Below are positions 16,755 through 25,392 of a stretch of DNA of 45,364 nt, piece after piece. This DNA is from JABDQZ01 sp050049775. Lineage in GTDB: Bacteria; Pseudomonadota; Gammaproteobacteria; Chromatiales; Chromatiaceae. Within the stretch, counting starts at the first letter, position 1; the number at the start of each line of letters is the position of its first letter. The stretch lies in contig JASFVP010000028.1 of the NCBI GenBank assembly GCA_050049775.1, positions 1 through 45,364 on the forward strand, read 5' to 3'. A model generated the notes under the pieces. The model had not been told where the DNA came from and did not search any database. It saw nothing but the letters and a program-made list of their open reading frames with translations. The position numbers and the translations under genes are program-made.

Positions 16755-17642
16755 TTACTTGTCCCTGTTAATAGCTTGCAATTGCCAGGCATTGATAAAG
16801 TCCTGGTAAAACGCCGGGTCCGACACGGTGGCGCCACGCCGGCTCACTAGCGCAGAGGCGAATGCCTGCGCACGCTCCAACGTGACATCCAGCGGCCAGT
16901 CATTGGCCAGGCCAAGAATCATCACCGAAGCAAAGGCATCGCCGGCGCCGACCGTATCGACGACATCTTCACTGGCTTGCGGTTTTACCGCAAAGTGATC
17001 ACCGGCTGCGGTCAGGACTTCTGCGCCGGCTTCACCCCGGGTCAGGATCAGGCCCTGCAAATGATAATGCCGCAACAGTTCCTGTGACGTGTCGGTTCCC
17101 TTCGGCTGCAGCACCTTCAGCTCGTCGGCATTGAGTTTGACCCAGTCGGCCTGCTGCACCATGTCCTGCACCTGGCGCAACTGCCACCAGGGCGGCCGCA
17201 GATTGACGTCGACAAACACCAGCCCGGGTCGAGTCTGTTGCAGGCCGGCCAGTGTCTGGCGTGAAATCGCGTCACGCAGCGCCAGGCTGCCGTGATAGAG
17301 CAATCGGCATTGCGCCGGCAAGGCAATGCTCTGGATAGCATCATAGGCACAGGGTTTGACGATGTCGTACTGCGGCTCACCATCGTTGAATTCGATACTG
17401 ACCCGGCCAGTCGGCAACTGGTCGTCGGTCTGCAAACCACCGGTATCCATGCCCCAGTTGAACATGGCGTTGCGCACTTCCTCGCCGCGCGCATCGGCGC
17501 CAACACGGCTGATGAAAAACGGCCATTGGCCAAACGCCTGCAGATGCCAGGCGACGTTGAACGGCGCGCCACCGAGTACGGATTTACCATCCGGGAAATG
17601 GTCAAACAGCACTTCACCGAAAATACACAAACGCCCGCTCAC
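16755..17642 (-). CDS. Fructokinase, PfkB family
   Basis: A 295-residue ribokinase-family sugar kinase. The N-terminal signature GGAPFNVAWHLQAFG is at residues 24-38 and the C-terminal DTVGAGDAFAS at 229-239, with catalytic Asp235. Placed between sucrose-phosphate phosphatase and amylosucrase, it is best read as the fructokinase that returns amylosucrase-released fructose to fructose-6-phosphate, as in the sucrose clusters of halophilic methanotrophs. The GTG start overlaps the spp stop by four bases (GTGA), indicating translational coupling. Confidence 0.92.
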   Translation of the reverse strand: MSGRLCIFGEVLFDHFPDGKSVLGGAPFNVAWHLQAFGQWPFFISRVGADARGEEVRNAMFNWGMDTGGLQTDDQLPTGRVSIEFNDGEPQYDIVKPCAYDAIQSIALPAQCRLLYHGSLALRDAISRQTLAGLQQTRPGLVFVDVNLRPPWWQLRQVQDMVQQADWVKLNADELKVLQPKGTDTSQELLRHYHLQGLILTRGEAGAEVLTAAGDHFAVKPQASEDVVDTVGAGDAFASVMILGLANDWPLDVTLERAQAFASALVSRRGATVSDPAFYQDFINAWQLQAINRDK

Positions 17643-18505
17643 GCCGACACCCCGCTGTTTTTAAAACCCATCCAGTCGAGCACATCGGGATGGTAATGGG
17701 CGATGCCTTCGAGCATGCCGGCGCTGTAATTGCCGTTCATGCCCATAAACCGACCCTGCGCGATATACAGTTGTTCGCTGTGACCCATTTCATCCGCCAG
17801 GCGACGCGCCAGTTCACGCACATCCTGCTGGGCATTCGCGACCAGCACGGCCGGCACCGGGCTAGCCAGTACGGCGATGTCGTTACCACTGTCACCGCAG
17901 AATACCGTGCTGTTGTAATCAAAGTCATACAATTTCATGAGTGTCTCGACGGCATGGTACTTTGAAGCACGCACCGGCAATACGTCCAGCAAGCCGACAC
18001 CGGCTGGCTCATCCACGCTCCAGATCAAGCGGGCCTTGATGTCGTTTTGCTGCATCCGTTCCTGGATCATCGACGACAACACATCGCGATTGACATGCAG
18101 GGGCACATAATAACTGAGCTTGTACTTGTTCTGCTTGCTGCGTTCCTGCGAGCGCAGGTCGCGCAAGCCGGTCAGCAATGCCTTGACGTCGGCGTGGGTC
18201 TTGCCGTTCCAGTCACGCGCAATTTCATTTTCCCAGTCGGTGAGCAGCTGCCAGTCCTGTTGTTCACCGACATGATAAATCGTGGTGCCAACATCGCCGA
18301 TAACCCACTCAGGCACCGGCAGGCGATAATTGGTAATGGCCTTTTCCACCAGCGCACGATGGCGGCCGGAAACAAAGGCCAGTGTCACTTCCGGGCGTGA
18401 CGCCAGCATGGAGAAATGCTGGCGCGCGCCCGGCGACTCGGACTGCGGGCCATTGGGGATCAGCGTGCGATCCAGGTCGGTACAGATCAGCAAACGCTTG
18501 CTCAT
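17639..18505 (-). CDS. spp: Sucrose-phosphate phosphatase
   Basis: A 288-residue Cof/HAD-type phosphatase that converts sucrose-6-phosphate to sucrose. The nucleophile motif TDLDRTL holds Asp10 and Asp12, VSGRH follows at 46-50, and the Mg-binding GDSGND is at 204-209, so all catalytic residues are present. ATG at 18505 overlaps the sps stop by four bases (ATGA). Since the HAD domain fused to Sps looks inactive, this separate protein is probably the working phosphatase. Cytosolic. Confidence 0.93.
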   Translation of the reverse strand: MSKRLLICTDLDRTLIPNGPQSESPGARQHFSMLASRPEVTLAFVSGRHRALVEKAITNYRLPVPEWVIGDVGTTIYHVGEQQDWQLLTDWENEIARDWNGKTHADVKALLTGLRDLRSQERSKQNKYKLSYYVPLHVNRDVLSSMIQERMQQNDIKARLIWSVDEPAGVGLLDVLPVRASKYHAVETLMKLYDFDYNSTVFCGDSGNDIAVLASPVPAVLVANAQQDVRELARRLADEMGHSEQLYIAQGRFMGMNGNYSAGMLEGIAHYHPDVLDWMGFKNSGVSA

Positions 18506-20655
18506 GCAGGTCTCGGGACTTCACAGGTACGAAAGAAATCGTAATGCTCGATGGCCTCGAGTATACCCAGCGCATGCGGCTGGGAGGCAAAATAAATGCT
18601 TTCCTGATCGACCAGCTGTGACAATTCCTCGTGATGCCGGTTGGCCACCACCACCGCCAGGGTATTGCCGCGCATCATGTCCTCGTCAGCGCCGGAACCA
18701 CCGGCCACCATAATGTGATCCAGCGGAATATCCAGTCGCTGTGACAGATAACGCAGCGCCTGCCCCTTGGAAGCGCGTGACGGTACGATGTCGAGAAACT
18801 GACCAAACGAAATCATGACATTCACGGCCAGTTCCTTTTGCCGCAACAGCGTATTGATTTCTTCATGTGACGGCGCTTTTTGTGGATCGTAGTAATACGA
18901 CAGTTTGTGCGGCGTCTGCTCGGTCTTGGGTTGCAGCTGCAGGCCGGGCAATCTGGCCATGACGCGGCGCACCTGTTTGGGATTCCAGTGATGATCGATG
19001 TGCTCGGCCCAGTAATCGTCCTCGGTCAGCGCCTGGCCGTAATGGATGCGCGTACCAAGACTGCTGATCAGCACATCCGGCGTCGGGATAGCGTTCTTTT
19101 TCATCAACGCCAGTGCGGTATCGATGCGCCGCCCGGTAGCGATGCCGAAGGTGACACACTTGCGATTGTCACGCACCGCCTGCACGAACTGCTGCAGTGC
19201 GGCCGGATTGCCGATGAGGTTCTGGTCCAGATCGGTGAAGATGGCGCGGTCGCGATACCGCATGGCGCGCGCCGGCCGTTCGCTGGGCAGCGGCTGGCCG
19301 CGTGGCGGCAGCTCACGAATCCTGGCCATGTAGTTCTTGGCATGTGCCCTCCAGGAATAATACCGTCGCACGCCTTCGATGCCATTGCGCGATGCCAGTG
19401 ACCAGGCGTCGTGATCACGCAACAGCGTCAACAAGGCCTCGGCAATCGCCTGCTTGTCGAGTGGATCGACCAGGATGCCGTTTTTACAGTTGGCGATGAT
19501 ATCGACCGGACCGCCGTTTTCGGTCGCCACCAGCGGCAGGCCGCTGGCCGCGGCTTCCAGCAAGGTCAGGCCAAAGGGCTCGGTCAGCGCCGGGTTGATG
19601 AACACACCGCATCCAGATGACACCATACGATAGATTTCCGGCACCTCGTCGGCGCGATGGCTTTTCGGGATCGCCACGCGACCGTACAGGTCATAGCTGT
19701 CGATCAGCAGCAGGATATTGGTCAACACCGATTGCGCGCCGGTATCCAAGTCACGGATATCGTCACGGCTGCCGGCGATGATCAGCAGGTTGGCGGTATG
19801 CCGCAATGGTCCGGATTCACCATAAGCCTCGATCAGGGTGAGCAGGTTTTTGCGTTCATCCGGCCGCGACAAGGCCAGAATCAGCGGCTTGTCGGGATTG
19901 GTGAGAAAACGCTGCACCTGTGCCGCAAAGGCGACTTTTTCGCCCTTGGCCGGTGGATGAAACTGCTGCAGGTCGGTGCCGGGCGGAATCACCGTCATGC
20001 GTTTCGGATCGTAATAATTGTACAGGCCGTATTGCTGCTCGATCTCGTTGTGCGTGCTGGTGATCACCAGATCGGCGTTGGCGAGAATCTCCTCTTCGGC
20101 ATCGATACGCCGTTCCATGTTGTAGGTCTGCTGGATGTCCTCACGCGACAGGCCGCGTGCCAGCAGGCGCTTGCGCTTGTCGCGGCCGAGCGAGTGTCCG
20201 GTATGCACCAACGGAATGCCGAGCAGATGCGCCAGGCGCACGCCGACATAACCGGCATCGGCATAGTGGCTGTGCACCAGGTCCGGCATTTGCTGTTGTT
20301 CGTTGAGCCAGTTGACCAGGTTGTCCATGAAACTGTCGAGAAAATCCCACAGCTTCTCCTTGGCGATGTACTCCTCGGGACCGGCGTCGATGCGCACAAT
20401 GCGGGCTTTTTCGGATAACGGCTCCAGCAGTTCGGCGTAATCATCGCTGATCGCCGGGTCCACCACGCGACGCGTCACCAGATCGACGCGCTCCACGTCA
20501 TCGCGTTCCGCCAGGGCACGCGCCAGATCCACCACATACTTGGTCTGGCCACCGGTATCGGCATCGCGGCCGAGTTCCAGGTCATGACCGCGAATCAGGC
20601 CATGGATGCTGATCAGTAACAGGTATTTTTTGTCGCTCGGTTTCTGGCTCGGCAT
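18502..20655 (-). CDS. sps: Sucrose-phosphate synthase with fused degenerate HAD domain
   Basis: A 717-residue GT4 glycosyltransferase joining a nucleotide-glucose and fructose-6-phosphate into sucrose-6-phosphate. The N-terminal half has GRDADTGGQTKYV (residues 29-41), HSHYADAG, and the donor-site EPFGLTLLE (Glu359 and Glu367). The C-terminal domain from about residue 465 resembles sucrose-phosphate phosphatase, but its motifs are altered: TDLDQNL (474-480) has Asn for the Thr of motif I, and GGSGADEDM (652-660) has Gly for the first Asp of GDSGND. This domain is therefore probably structural or regulatory, as in plant and cyanobacterial Sps. ATG at 20655 has only a weak Shine-Dalgarno. Sucrose is a known compatible solute. 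Confidence 0.94.
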   Translation of the reverse strand: MPSQKPSDKKYLLLISIHGLIRGHDLELGRDADTGGQTKYVVDLARALAERDDVERVDLVTRRVVDPAISDDYAELLEPLSEKARIVRIDAGPEEYIAKEKLWDFLDSFMDNLVNWLNEQQQMPDLVHSHYADAGYVGVRLAHLLGIPLVHTGHSLGRDKRKRLLARGLSREDIQQTYNMERRIDAEEEILANADLVITSTHNEIEQQYGLYNYYDPKRMTVIPPGTDLQQFHPPAKGEKVAFAAQVQRFLTNPDKPLILALSRPDERKNLLTLIEAYGESGPLRHTANLLIIAGSRDDIRDLDTGAQSVLTNILLLIDSYDLYGRVAIPKSHRADEVPEIYRMVSSGCGVFINPALTEPFGLTLLEAAASGLPLVATENGGPVDIIANCKNGILVDPLDKQAIAEALLTLLRDHDAWSLASRNGIEGVRRYYSWRAHAKNYMARIRELPPRGQPLPSERPARAMRYRDRAIFTDLDQNLIGNPAALQQFVQAVRDNRKCVTFGIATGRRIDTALALMKKNAIPTPDVLISSLGTRIHYGQALTEDDYWAEHIDHHWNPKQVRRVMARLPGLQLQPKTEQTPHKLSYYYDPQKAPSHEEINTLLRQKELAVNVMISFGQFLDIVPSRASKGQALRYLSQRLDIPLDHIMVAGGSGADEDMMRGNTLAVVVANRHHEELSQLVDQESIYFASQPHALGILEAIEHYDFFRTCEVPRPA

Positions 20656-20726
20656 AAAGTAATTTGTCGCTTGCGGTATGTGCGGTTGTAATTGTGCATT
20701 TTATTGTAGAACACAGCTGTCCGTTT

Positions 20727-22745
20727 TCAGACCCCGGCCGGCACCTGCCAGCCGAGCTGCTGCGCTCTGGACTTTGCCAGCGCCGGTATGTCCTGGGCAA
20801 CAAAATGCGCATACAACGCCTGCACCCCGATCATGTGATTGAAAATCGCGTCCAGCTTGTTCTGCGTCGCCGCGGTAATCTGCGGATCCTCATGCAGGGC
20901 GAACAGCTGGCGCACGCCGTCTTGCGACAGGATACCCGCTTCCTCGATGGCCGTATCACTCAGATACTCGGACGCCAGTTCCTGCATGGCGTTCCATTTT
21001 TTCGGATCGGTATGCGCCGGTGGCGCCATGAAGGCAAACTTCTCGCGTTTGTAGAGCACTTCCGGCAGCAAGCCTTTCATGGCCTCGCGCAGCACATACT
21101 TCTCGGTTTTGCCCTTGATGCGCAACGACGGCGGCAGTTGTGTCGCCAGTTGCGCCAGGTGATGATCGAGAAACGCCGGGCGCGCCTCCATGGAATTGGC
21201 CATGTCGACACGGTCTCCGCCCCAGGTCAAGATCTGGCCTTCCAGCATGGTCTTGATCCAGACATACTGCGCCTTGTCGAGCGGATGGCGGCCACTCAGC
21301 ATGTCCGCATCCAGCTGCGCGGCAATGGCCGCACCGGGATCATAACCACCGAGTTTCGCGCGTAAGTCATTGGCCAGCAAATCCGGCACCCGCTCGGACG
21401 ACGCCAGCCAGGGTTGCAGACAGCTCGGTGTAAAACCGACCTTGCCATTGAGCGCGGCATTGTTGATCTCGTCTTCGGCCAGCATGGCGCCCTTGAACAG
21501 TTTGTTCTGTTCGGCCAGCAGCTTCTCCCACTCCTGCCGCTCGGTCGGCGCCAGATGATCGAGGCCGTGCAAAAACATGTCGCGACGAAACGCCGGGTAG
21601 CCACCGAACAGCTCATCCGAGCCTTCGCCGGTCAGCACCACCTTGTAACCGACGTCACGCACGTGCCGGCTCATCAGCAGCTTGGCGACACCGAGCGTAT
21701 TGTAAATGGTGCGCTCGGTATGCCACAGCGTCTCGACGAAGTTGTCGTACAGGTGGCTGGCGTTGAGCATCATGACGTCCTGATCGGCGCCGGCGCTTTC
21801 CGCCATTTCGCGCGCAATCGGCGATTCATCATAGTCGGCGCTGTCAAAACCGATGGTGAACGCCTTGACCGGATTCTGCCGCGCTGCGGCCGCCAGGCCG
21901 AGAATGGCGCAGGAATCGATACCGCCGGACAGATAGCAACCGACCGGCACGTCGGCTTCGAGGCGCAATTGCACCGCTTCGAGCAACTGCGCGCGCACCG
22001 CCTCGATCCATTCTTCCTCGTCGTATTTGTCCGAACGGTCGGACTCAAGCGGAAAGTCCATGTCCCAGTATTTGCGCTCTTCGATCTGCAAGCGCCCGTC
22101 GCGGCGGCGCACATCGAGCAGATGACCGGGGCGCACCTGATGAATGCCCTCGAAGGCCGTGGTGCCCGGCACGATGGTCTGCATGAGCTGATGAAAAACA
22201 CCGGCCGGATCAAACCGCCGTGTCACTTCCGGATGGGCAAACAGCACCTTGAGTTCGGAACCGAACACCAGCCCGCCGTCGATTTCGGTCCAGTACAGCG
22301 GTTTGATGCCGAAGCGGTCGCGCACCAGCATGAGGCGATCTTCGTCGCGATCAAACAGCGCAAAGGCAAATTCACCGCGCAGATGCGGCAGCATGTCGTC
22401 CAGGCCGAGACGCGGATACAGGTGCAACACCATTTCCGAATCGCTCTTGGTCTGGAAGCGCGCACCGCGCGCCGTCAGATCGGCGCGGATGCGCTGGTAG
22501 TCGTAGAGTTCACCGTTCTTGGTCATCATGAGACGACCGTCGGGCGTCTCGAATGGCTGGCGCCCGCGGTTCTCGTCGAGGTCGACGATCGACAGGCGCG
22601 CATGCGCAAAGCCGACGCCCGGCATGCGCCGCACGCCAAAGCCGTCCGGACCACGGTGATATTGAATGGCGGCCATCGCCACCAGGGTTTCGGGATCAAC
22701 CGGGCGTTCCCGGTCAGCGTAAATAAATCCTGCTATACCGCACAT
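20727..22745 (-). CDS. asnB: Glutamine-hydrolysing asparagine synthetase-type amidotransferase
   Basis: A 672-residue AsnB-family enzyme. The N-terminal class II glutaminase is intact: MCGIAGF with Cys2, RLSIVD with Arg50, and NGE at 77-79. The synthetase domain has SGGIDS at 273-278. It adenylates a carboxylate and amidates it with ammonia from glutamine. It is over 100 residues longer than E. coli AsnB, with an extended C-terminus, so a substrate other than aspartate is possible; AsnO in N-acetylglutaminylglutamine-amide synthesis is a precedent for this family in osmolyte production. ATG at 22745 has AAGGA six bases upstream. It starts 27 bases after the carbamoyltransferase-like gene and precedes sps by 71 bases, linking both solute gene sets. 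Confidence 0.88.
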   Translation of the reverse strand: MCGIAGFIYADRERPVDPETLVAMAAIQYHRGPDGFGVRRMPGVGFAHARLSIVDLDENRGRQPFETPDGRLMMTKNGELYDYQRIRADLTARGARFQTKSDSEMVLHLYPRLGLDDMLPHLRGEFAFALFDRDEDRLMLVRDRFGIKPLYWTEIDGGLVFGSELKVLFAHPEVTRRFDPAGVFHQLMQTIVPGTTAFEGIHQVRPGHLLDVRRRDGRLQIEERKYWDMDFPLESDRSDKYDEEEWIEAVRAQLLEAVQLRLEADVPVGCYLSGGIDSCAILGLAAAARQNPVKAFTIGFDSADYDESPIAREMAESAGADQDVMMLNASHLYDNFVETLWHTERTIYNTLGVAKLLMSRHVRDVGYKVVLTGEGSDELFGGYPAFRRDMFLHGLDHLAPTERQEWEKLLAEQNKLFKGAMLAEDEINNAALNGKVGFTPSCLQPWLASSERVPDLLANDLRAKLGGYDPGAAIAAQLDADMLSGRHPLDKAQYVWIKTMLEGQILTWGGDRVDMANSMEARPAFLDHHLAQLATQLPPSLRIKGKTEKYVLREAMKGLLPEVLYKREKFAFMAPPAHTDPKKWNAMQELASEYLSDTAIEEAGILSQDGVRQLFALHEDPQITAATQNKLDAIFNHMIGVQALYAHFVAQDIPALAKSRAQQLGWQVPAGV

Positions 22746-22772
22746 AATAATCCTTGAATTCTGTTTGCTTGA

Positions 22773-23834
22773 TTAGCTGTAGCTTTTGAGCAGCGCTGAA
22801 AGCAACGCCATGCGAATGAAAACCGCGCCGCGCGCCTGGGCGAAGTACCAGTTAAACGGCGTGTCATCGAGACTGCGATCCAGCTCTTCACCGCGCGCCA
22901 ACGGGTGCATCACCATGCTGCCCGGCTTCAGCGGCGAGTCGGCATTGAGTTTGTAGCGCTGGCCGTGCTCCTCATAACTTTCCGCCACCCAGGCAATGGC
23001 ATTGATGTACACCACATCCAGTTGCGGCAGTTCAGTGTCCAGTTCCTTGCTCAAGCGGATGTACAAGCCGGCGTCTTCGAGTTCCTGGCGCTGGCCGTCG
23101 GAAAACGGATTGTCTTCCTCACTGATGATGACCACTTCCTGAATGCCGTCGGCAAAGCAACCGAGAAACTGCAACAGGCTGCGAATGGTACGCATGCGTC
23201 CGGGTACGCCGATGATGCCGATGCGGATCTTCTGTGACTCCGACACCTGCTCCGGCTGCGCCAGTTGCGGATGCGACTTGAGGATGGTGTAGATGTCCGC
23301 CATCGCCTGGGTCGGATGTTCGTCGGTGCCGTTACCACCGTTGACAATCGGGATGCGCAGCGTCTTCAGCATCTCGTAGACGGCGCGATCGTCGCTGTCG
23401 CGCAACACCACCAGATCACCGTAATGATTGAGCATTTCACCGACATCGTATAAGGACTCGCCCTTGGCGATGCCGGTGGTGGCCGGGTCGGTGATCGACA
23501 TGATGTCGCCGCCAAGCCGATGCCAGGCGCTTTCGAACGACAGACGCGTGCGCGTGCTGGGTTCGTAAAATGCCGAAATCAGGATCTTGCCGGTCAACGG
23601 CCGCGTGATGCGCTGCGGTTCGGTTTCGTATTTGGCCGCCAAACGGCTCAGTTGCACCAGCTGGTCGCGGCTGAACTGGCGCGCCGAAATCACCGGCCGG
23701 TGGGCCAGATCGAGCAACGGCACCAGATCTTCCGGCACCGCATTCATGAGCGCGCGCGGGCTTTCAAAGCCCTGCGTATCGAGCGGGTCTTCCTGCAACG
23801 GCTTGTTCAGTTGCGGGTCTACTTCGGTCACCAT
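22773..23834 (-). CDS. Aspartate carbamoyltransferase-like transcarbamylase with altered substrate loop
   Basis: A 353-residue ATCase/OTCase-family protein, about 40 residues longer than E. coli PyrB because of an N-terminal extension. The carbamoyl-phosphate site is conserved: STRTR (93-97), AKGES with Lys124, Arg145, and HPTQ (173-176). Arg215 matches E. coli Arg167. The aspartate-binding loop is not conserved: where E. coli has TRVQKER, this protein has NAIAWVAES (278-286), replacing Arg229 and Gln231 by Ala279 and Ala281. HPLAR (310-314) is kept. It probably carbamoylates a different amino acid or works in reverse, and is unlikely to be the pyrimidine enzyme. ATG at 23834 overlaps the small upstream gene by seven bases. 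No pyrI or pyrC is adjacent. Confidence 0.82.
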   Translation of the reverse strand: MVTEVDPQLNKPLQEDPLDTQGFESPRALMNAVPEDLVPLLDLAHRPVISARQFSRDQLVQLSRLAAKYETEPQRITRPLTGKILISAFYEPSTRTRLSFESAWHRLGGDIMSITDPATTGIAKGESLYDVGEMLNHYGDLVVLRDSDDRAVYEMLKTLRIPIVNGGNGTDEHPTQAMADIYTILKSHPQLAQPEQVSESQKIRIGIIGVPGRMRTIRSLLQFLGCFADGIQEVVIISEEDNPFSDGQRQELEDAGLYIRLSKELDTELPQLDVVYINAIAWVAESYEEHGQRYKLNADSPLKPGSMVMHPLARGEELDRSLDDTPFNWYFAQARGAVFIRMALLSALLKSYS

Positions 23835-23950
23835 AACCGACCTTCCTTGCTGTCTTTCAGCCAGATCAGGATTAACACCAGCGGGGCCAACGCCACCAGA
23901 GCCGTGGCCGCGATGATGAGGAAAGTCAGCGCCGTTGCTGAAATAATCAT
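23828..23950 (-). CDS. Small single-pass membrane protein, probable symporter accessory subunit
   Basis: A 40-residue reading frame that would be missed by a normal length cut-off. It begins MIISATALTFLIIAATAL and ends in a charged tail KDSKEGRLW. The middle is one long hydrophobic span. Its ATG overlaps the symporter stop by four bases (ATGA), and its own stop overlaps the transcarbamylase start by seven. Tiny membrane proteins following sodium:solute symporters are known as accessory subunits, so the position supports that reading. The overlaps at both ends and the clean transmembrane composition argue that it is real. Confidence 0.72.
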   Translation of the reverse strand: MIISATALTFLIIAATALVALAPLVLILIWLKDSKEGRLW

Positions 23951-25392
23951 GCGGAACCTCCCTGTGCTGTGGCCGGCTGCGGATTCAATGCCAGCCATTC
24001 AAACGGCCGTGGCGCCAGCCAGGTGGTGAGCAATACCAGGCTCATCGACACCGCGGCCGACAACAGCGCCGCCACATAAAAGCCAATCAGAAAATAACCG
24101 GCCAGTCCGATCAGAGTACCCAGCACCATCGCCAGTGTCGCGCCATGCGGATTGACATGCCGCCAGTACAGCCCGGCAGCAATCGGCCAGATGGTGCTGG
24201 CGACAAACGCACCGGTGAAATACAGCAGCTCGGCCAGCGTGGTCAGCCGCGGCCAGCACAGCAGCCATGTCAGAACCCCCAGGCCAAGCACCACCCAGCG
24301 CGCCGCCCTGGCCAGCTCAGCTTCGGTGGCATGCGGCCGCACATGGCCTTTGTAAAGATCGGTCAGCACCAGGTCCGATGTCGCCGCCAGCAGTGAATCG
24401 AGACTCGACGCCAGCGCCGAGAACACCACAATGAACACCAGCACCGCACCACCGACACCCAACAGTTCGGCCGCGACCAGCGGACCGACCATATCGGCCG
24501 CCGGCACGTTGATCTGCAAGGCCGGCACGGTCAGCGCCAGGAAACCCGCCACAATCGGCACCGGCGTCCAGAACAGGCCCGCGATCAGATAGGCTTTGAA
24601 GCCGACGCCTTCACGAAACGCAAATGCGCGGCTCCACCAGACATTGGAATGAAAGATCTCGCCGACGCCAAACAGCAGGTTGTTGAACAGGAACATGATG
24701 GCGGCCGGAAACAGCAGGTTCAGCAATTGCGGACGCTCTTCAAGCACGGCACTGTGCATGTTATCGATACCGACCTTGTCGATGGCCAGCACCGCCAGTA
24801 TCACGATACCCGTCAGGATCAGCAAGGTCTGGATGAAATCGGTGCCGATGACGGCACGCAGCCCGCCCAGCAATGTATAAGCCACGCAGACGGCCAGGAT
24901 GACACTCATGCCGAGGTGATAATCAATGCCGGTCAGGGCGTTGATCAGCACACCGCCGGCCATACCAAGGCTGACCAGCCAGCCAAAACCGTAAAACAGC
25001 GAAATCGCCAGAAACACGCGCCAGGCAGTCTTGCCGTAACGCAGGCGGATAAAATCACCGCTGGTGAAACCGTGCGGCATGAGCTCTCGGATGCGCCTGG
25101 CCAGCGGCGCAAACAGGATCAGGCCGATCGACCCTAGCGAGTAACCGACCATGCCCCAGATACCCATCTGCAACGCCAGTTGCGGCGCCGCCATGGTGGT
25201 GTTACTGGTCACCCAGGTCGCCATCGCGGTGGCCGTGCCGAGCGCGAGACCAACCTTGCGTCCGGCCAGCATGAAACCTTCGAGGCCTTCGGCGCGGCGT
25301 CCCAGCCACCAACCAAGCAGCACCCAGGCAATGCTGAAGATCGCCAGGATCAGCCAGCCGAGACTGGCATCGAGCACCGCGTCGGAATTCAC
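23947..25392 (-). CDS. Sodium:solute symporter, Dur3/urea-transporter-like
   Basis: A 481-residue inner-membrane transporter of the SSS family with about 13 hydrophobic spans. The segment TWVTSNTTMAAPQLALQMG and the YTLLGGLRAVIGTDFIQT stretch resemble the Dur3 urea-transporter branch, suggesting a urea-like or ureido substrate taken up with sodium. The GTG start overlaps the cysteine hydrolase stop by four bases (GTGA). Followed by a 40-residue membrane protein and a carbamoyltransferase-like gene, it probably imports the solute handled by this cluster. The substrate is inferred from context, not proven. Confidence 0.85.
   Translation of the reverse strand: MNSDAVLDASLGWLILAIFSIAWVLLGWWLGRRAEGLEGFMLAGRKVGLALGTATAMATWVTSNTTMAAPQLALQMGIWGMVGYSLGSIGLILFAPLARRIRELMPHGFTSGDFIRLRYGKTAWRVFLAISLFYGFGWLVSLGMAGGVLINALTGIDYHLGMSVILAVCVAYTLLGGLRAVIGTDFIQTLLILTGIVILAVLAIDKVGIDNMHSAVLEERPQLLNLLFPAAIMFLFNNLLFGVGEIFHSNVWWSRAFAFREGVGFKAYLIAGLFWTPVPIVAGFLALTVPALQINVPAADMVGPLVAAELLGVGGAVLVFIVVFSALASSLDSLLAATSDLVLTDLYKGHVRPHATEAELARAARWVVLGLGVLTWLLCWPRLTTLAELLYFTGAFVASTIWPIAAGLYWRHVNPHGATLAMVLGTLIGLAGYFLIGFYVAALLSAAVSMSLVLLTTWLAPRPFEWLALNPQPATAQGGSA

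Noticed and set aside
22773..23834. Simple annotation as pyrimidine-pathway pyrB
   Set aside because: Aspartate-binding loop residues are missing, there is no pyrI or pyrC neighbour, and the gene is embedded among carbamoyl-amide hydrolases and a symporter.
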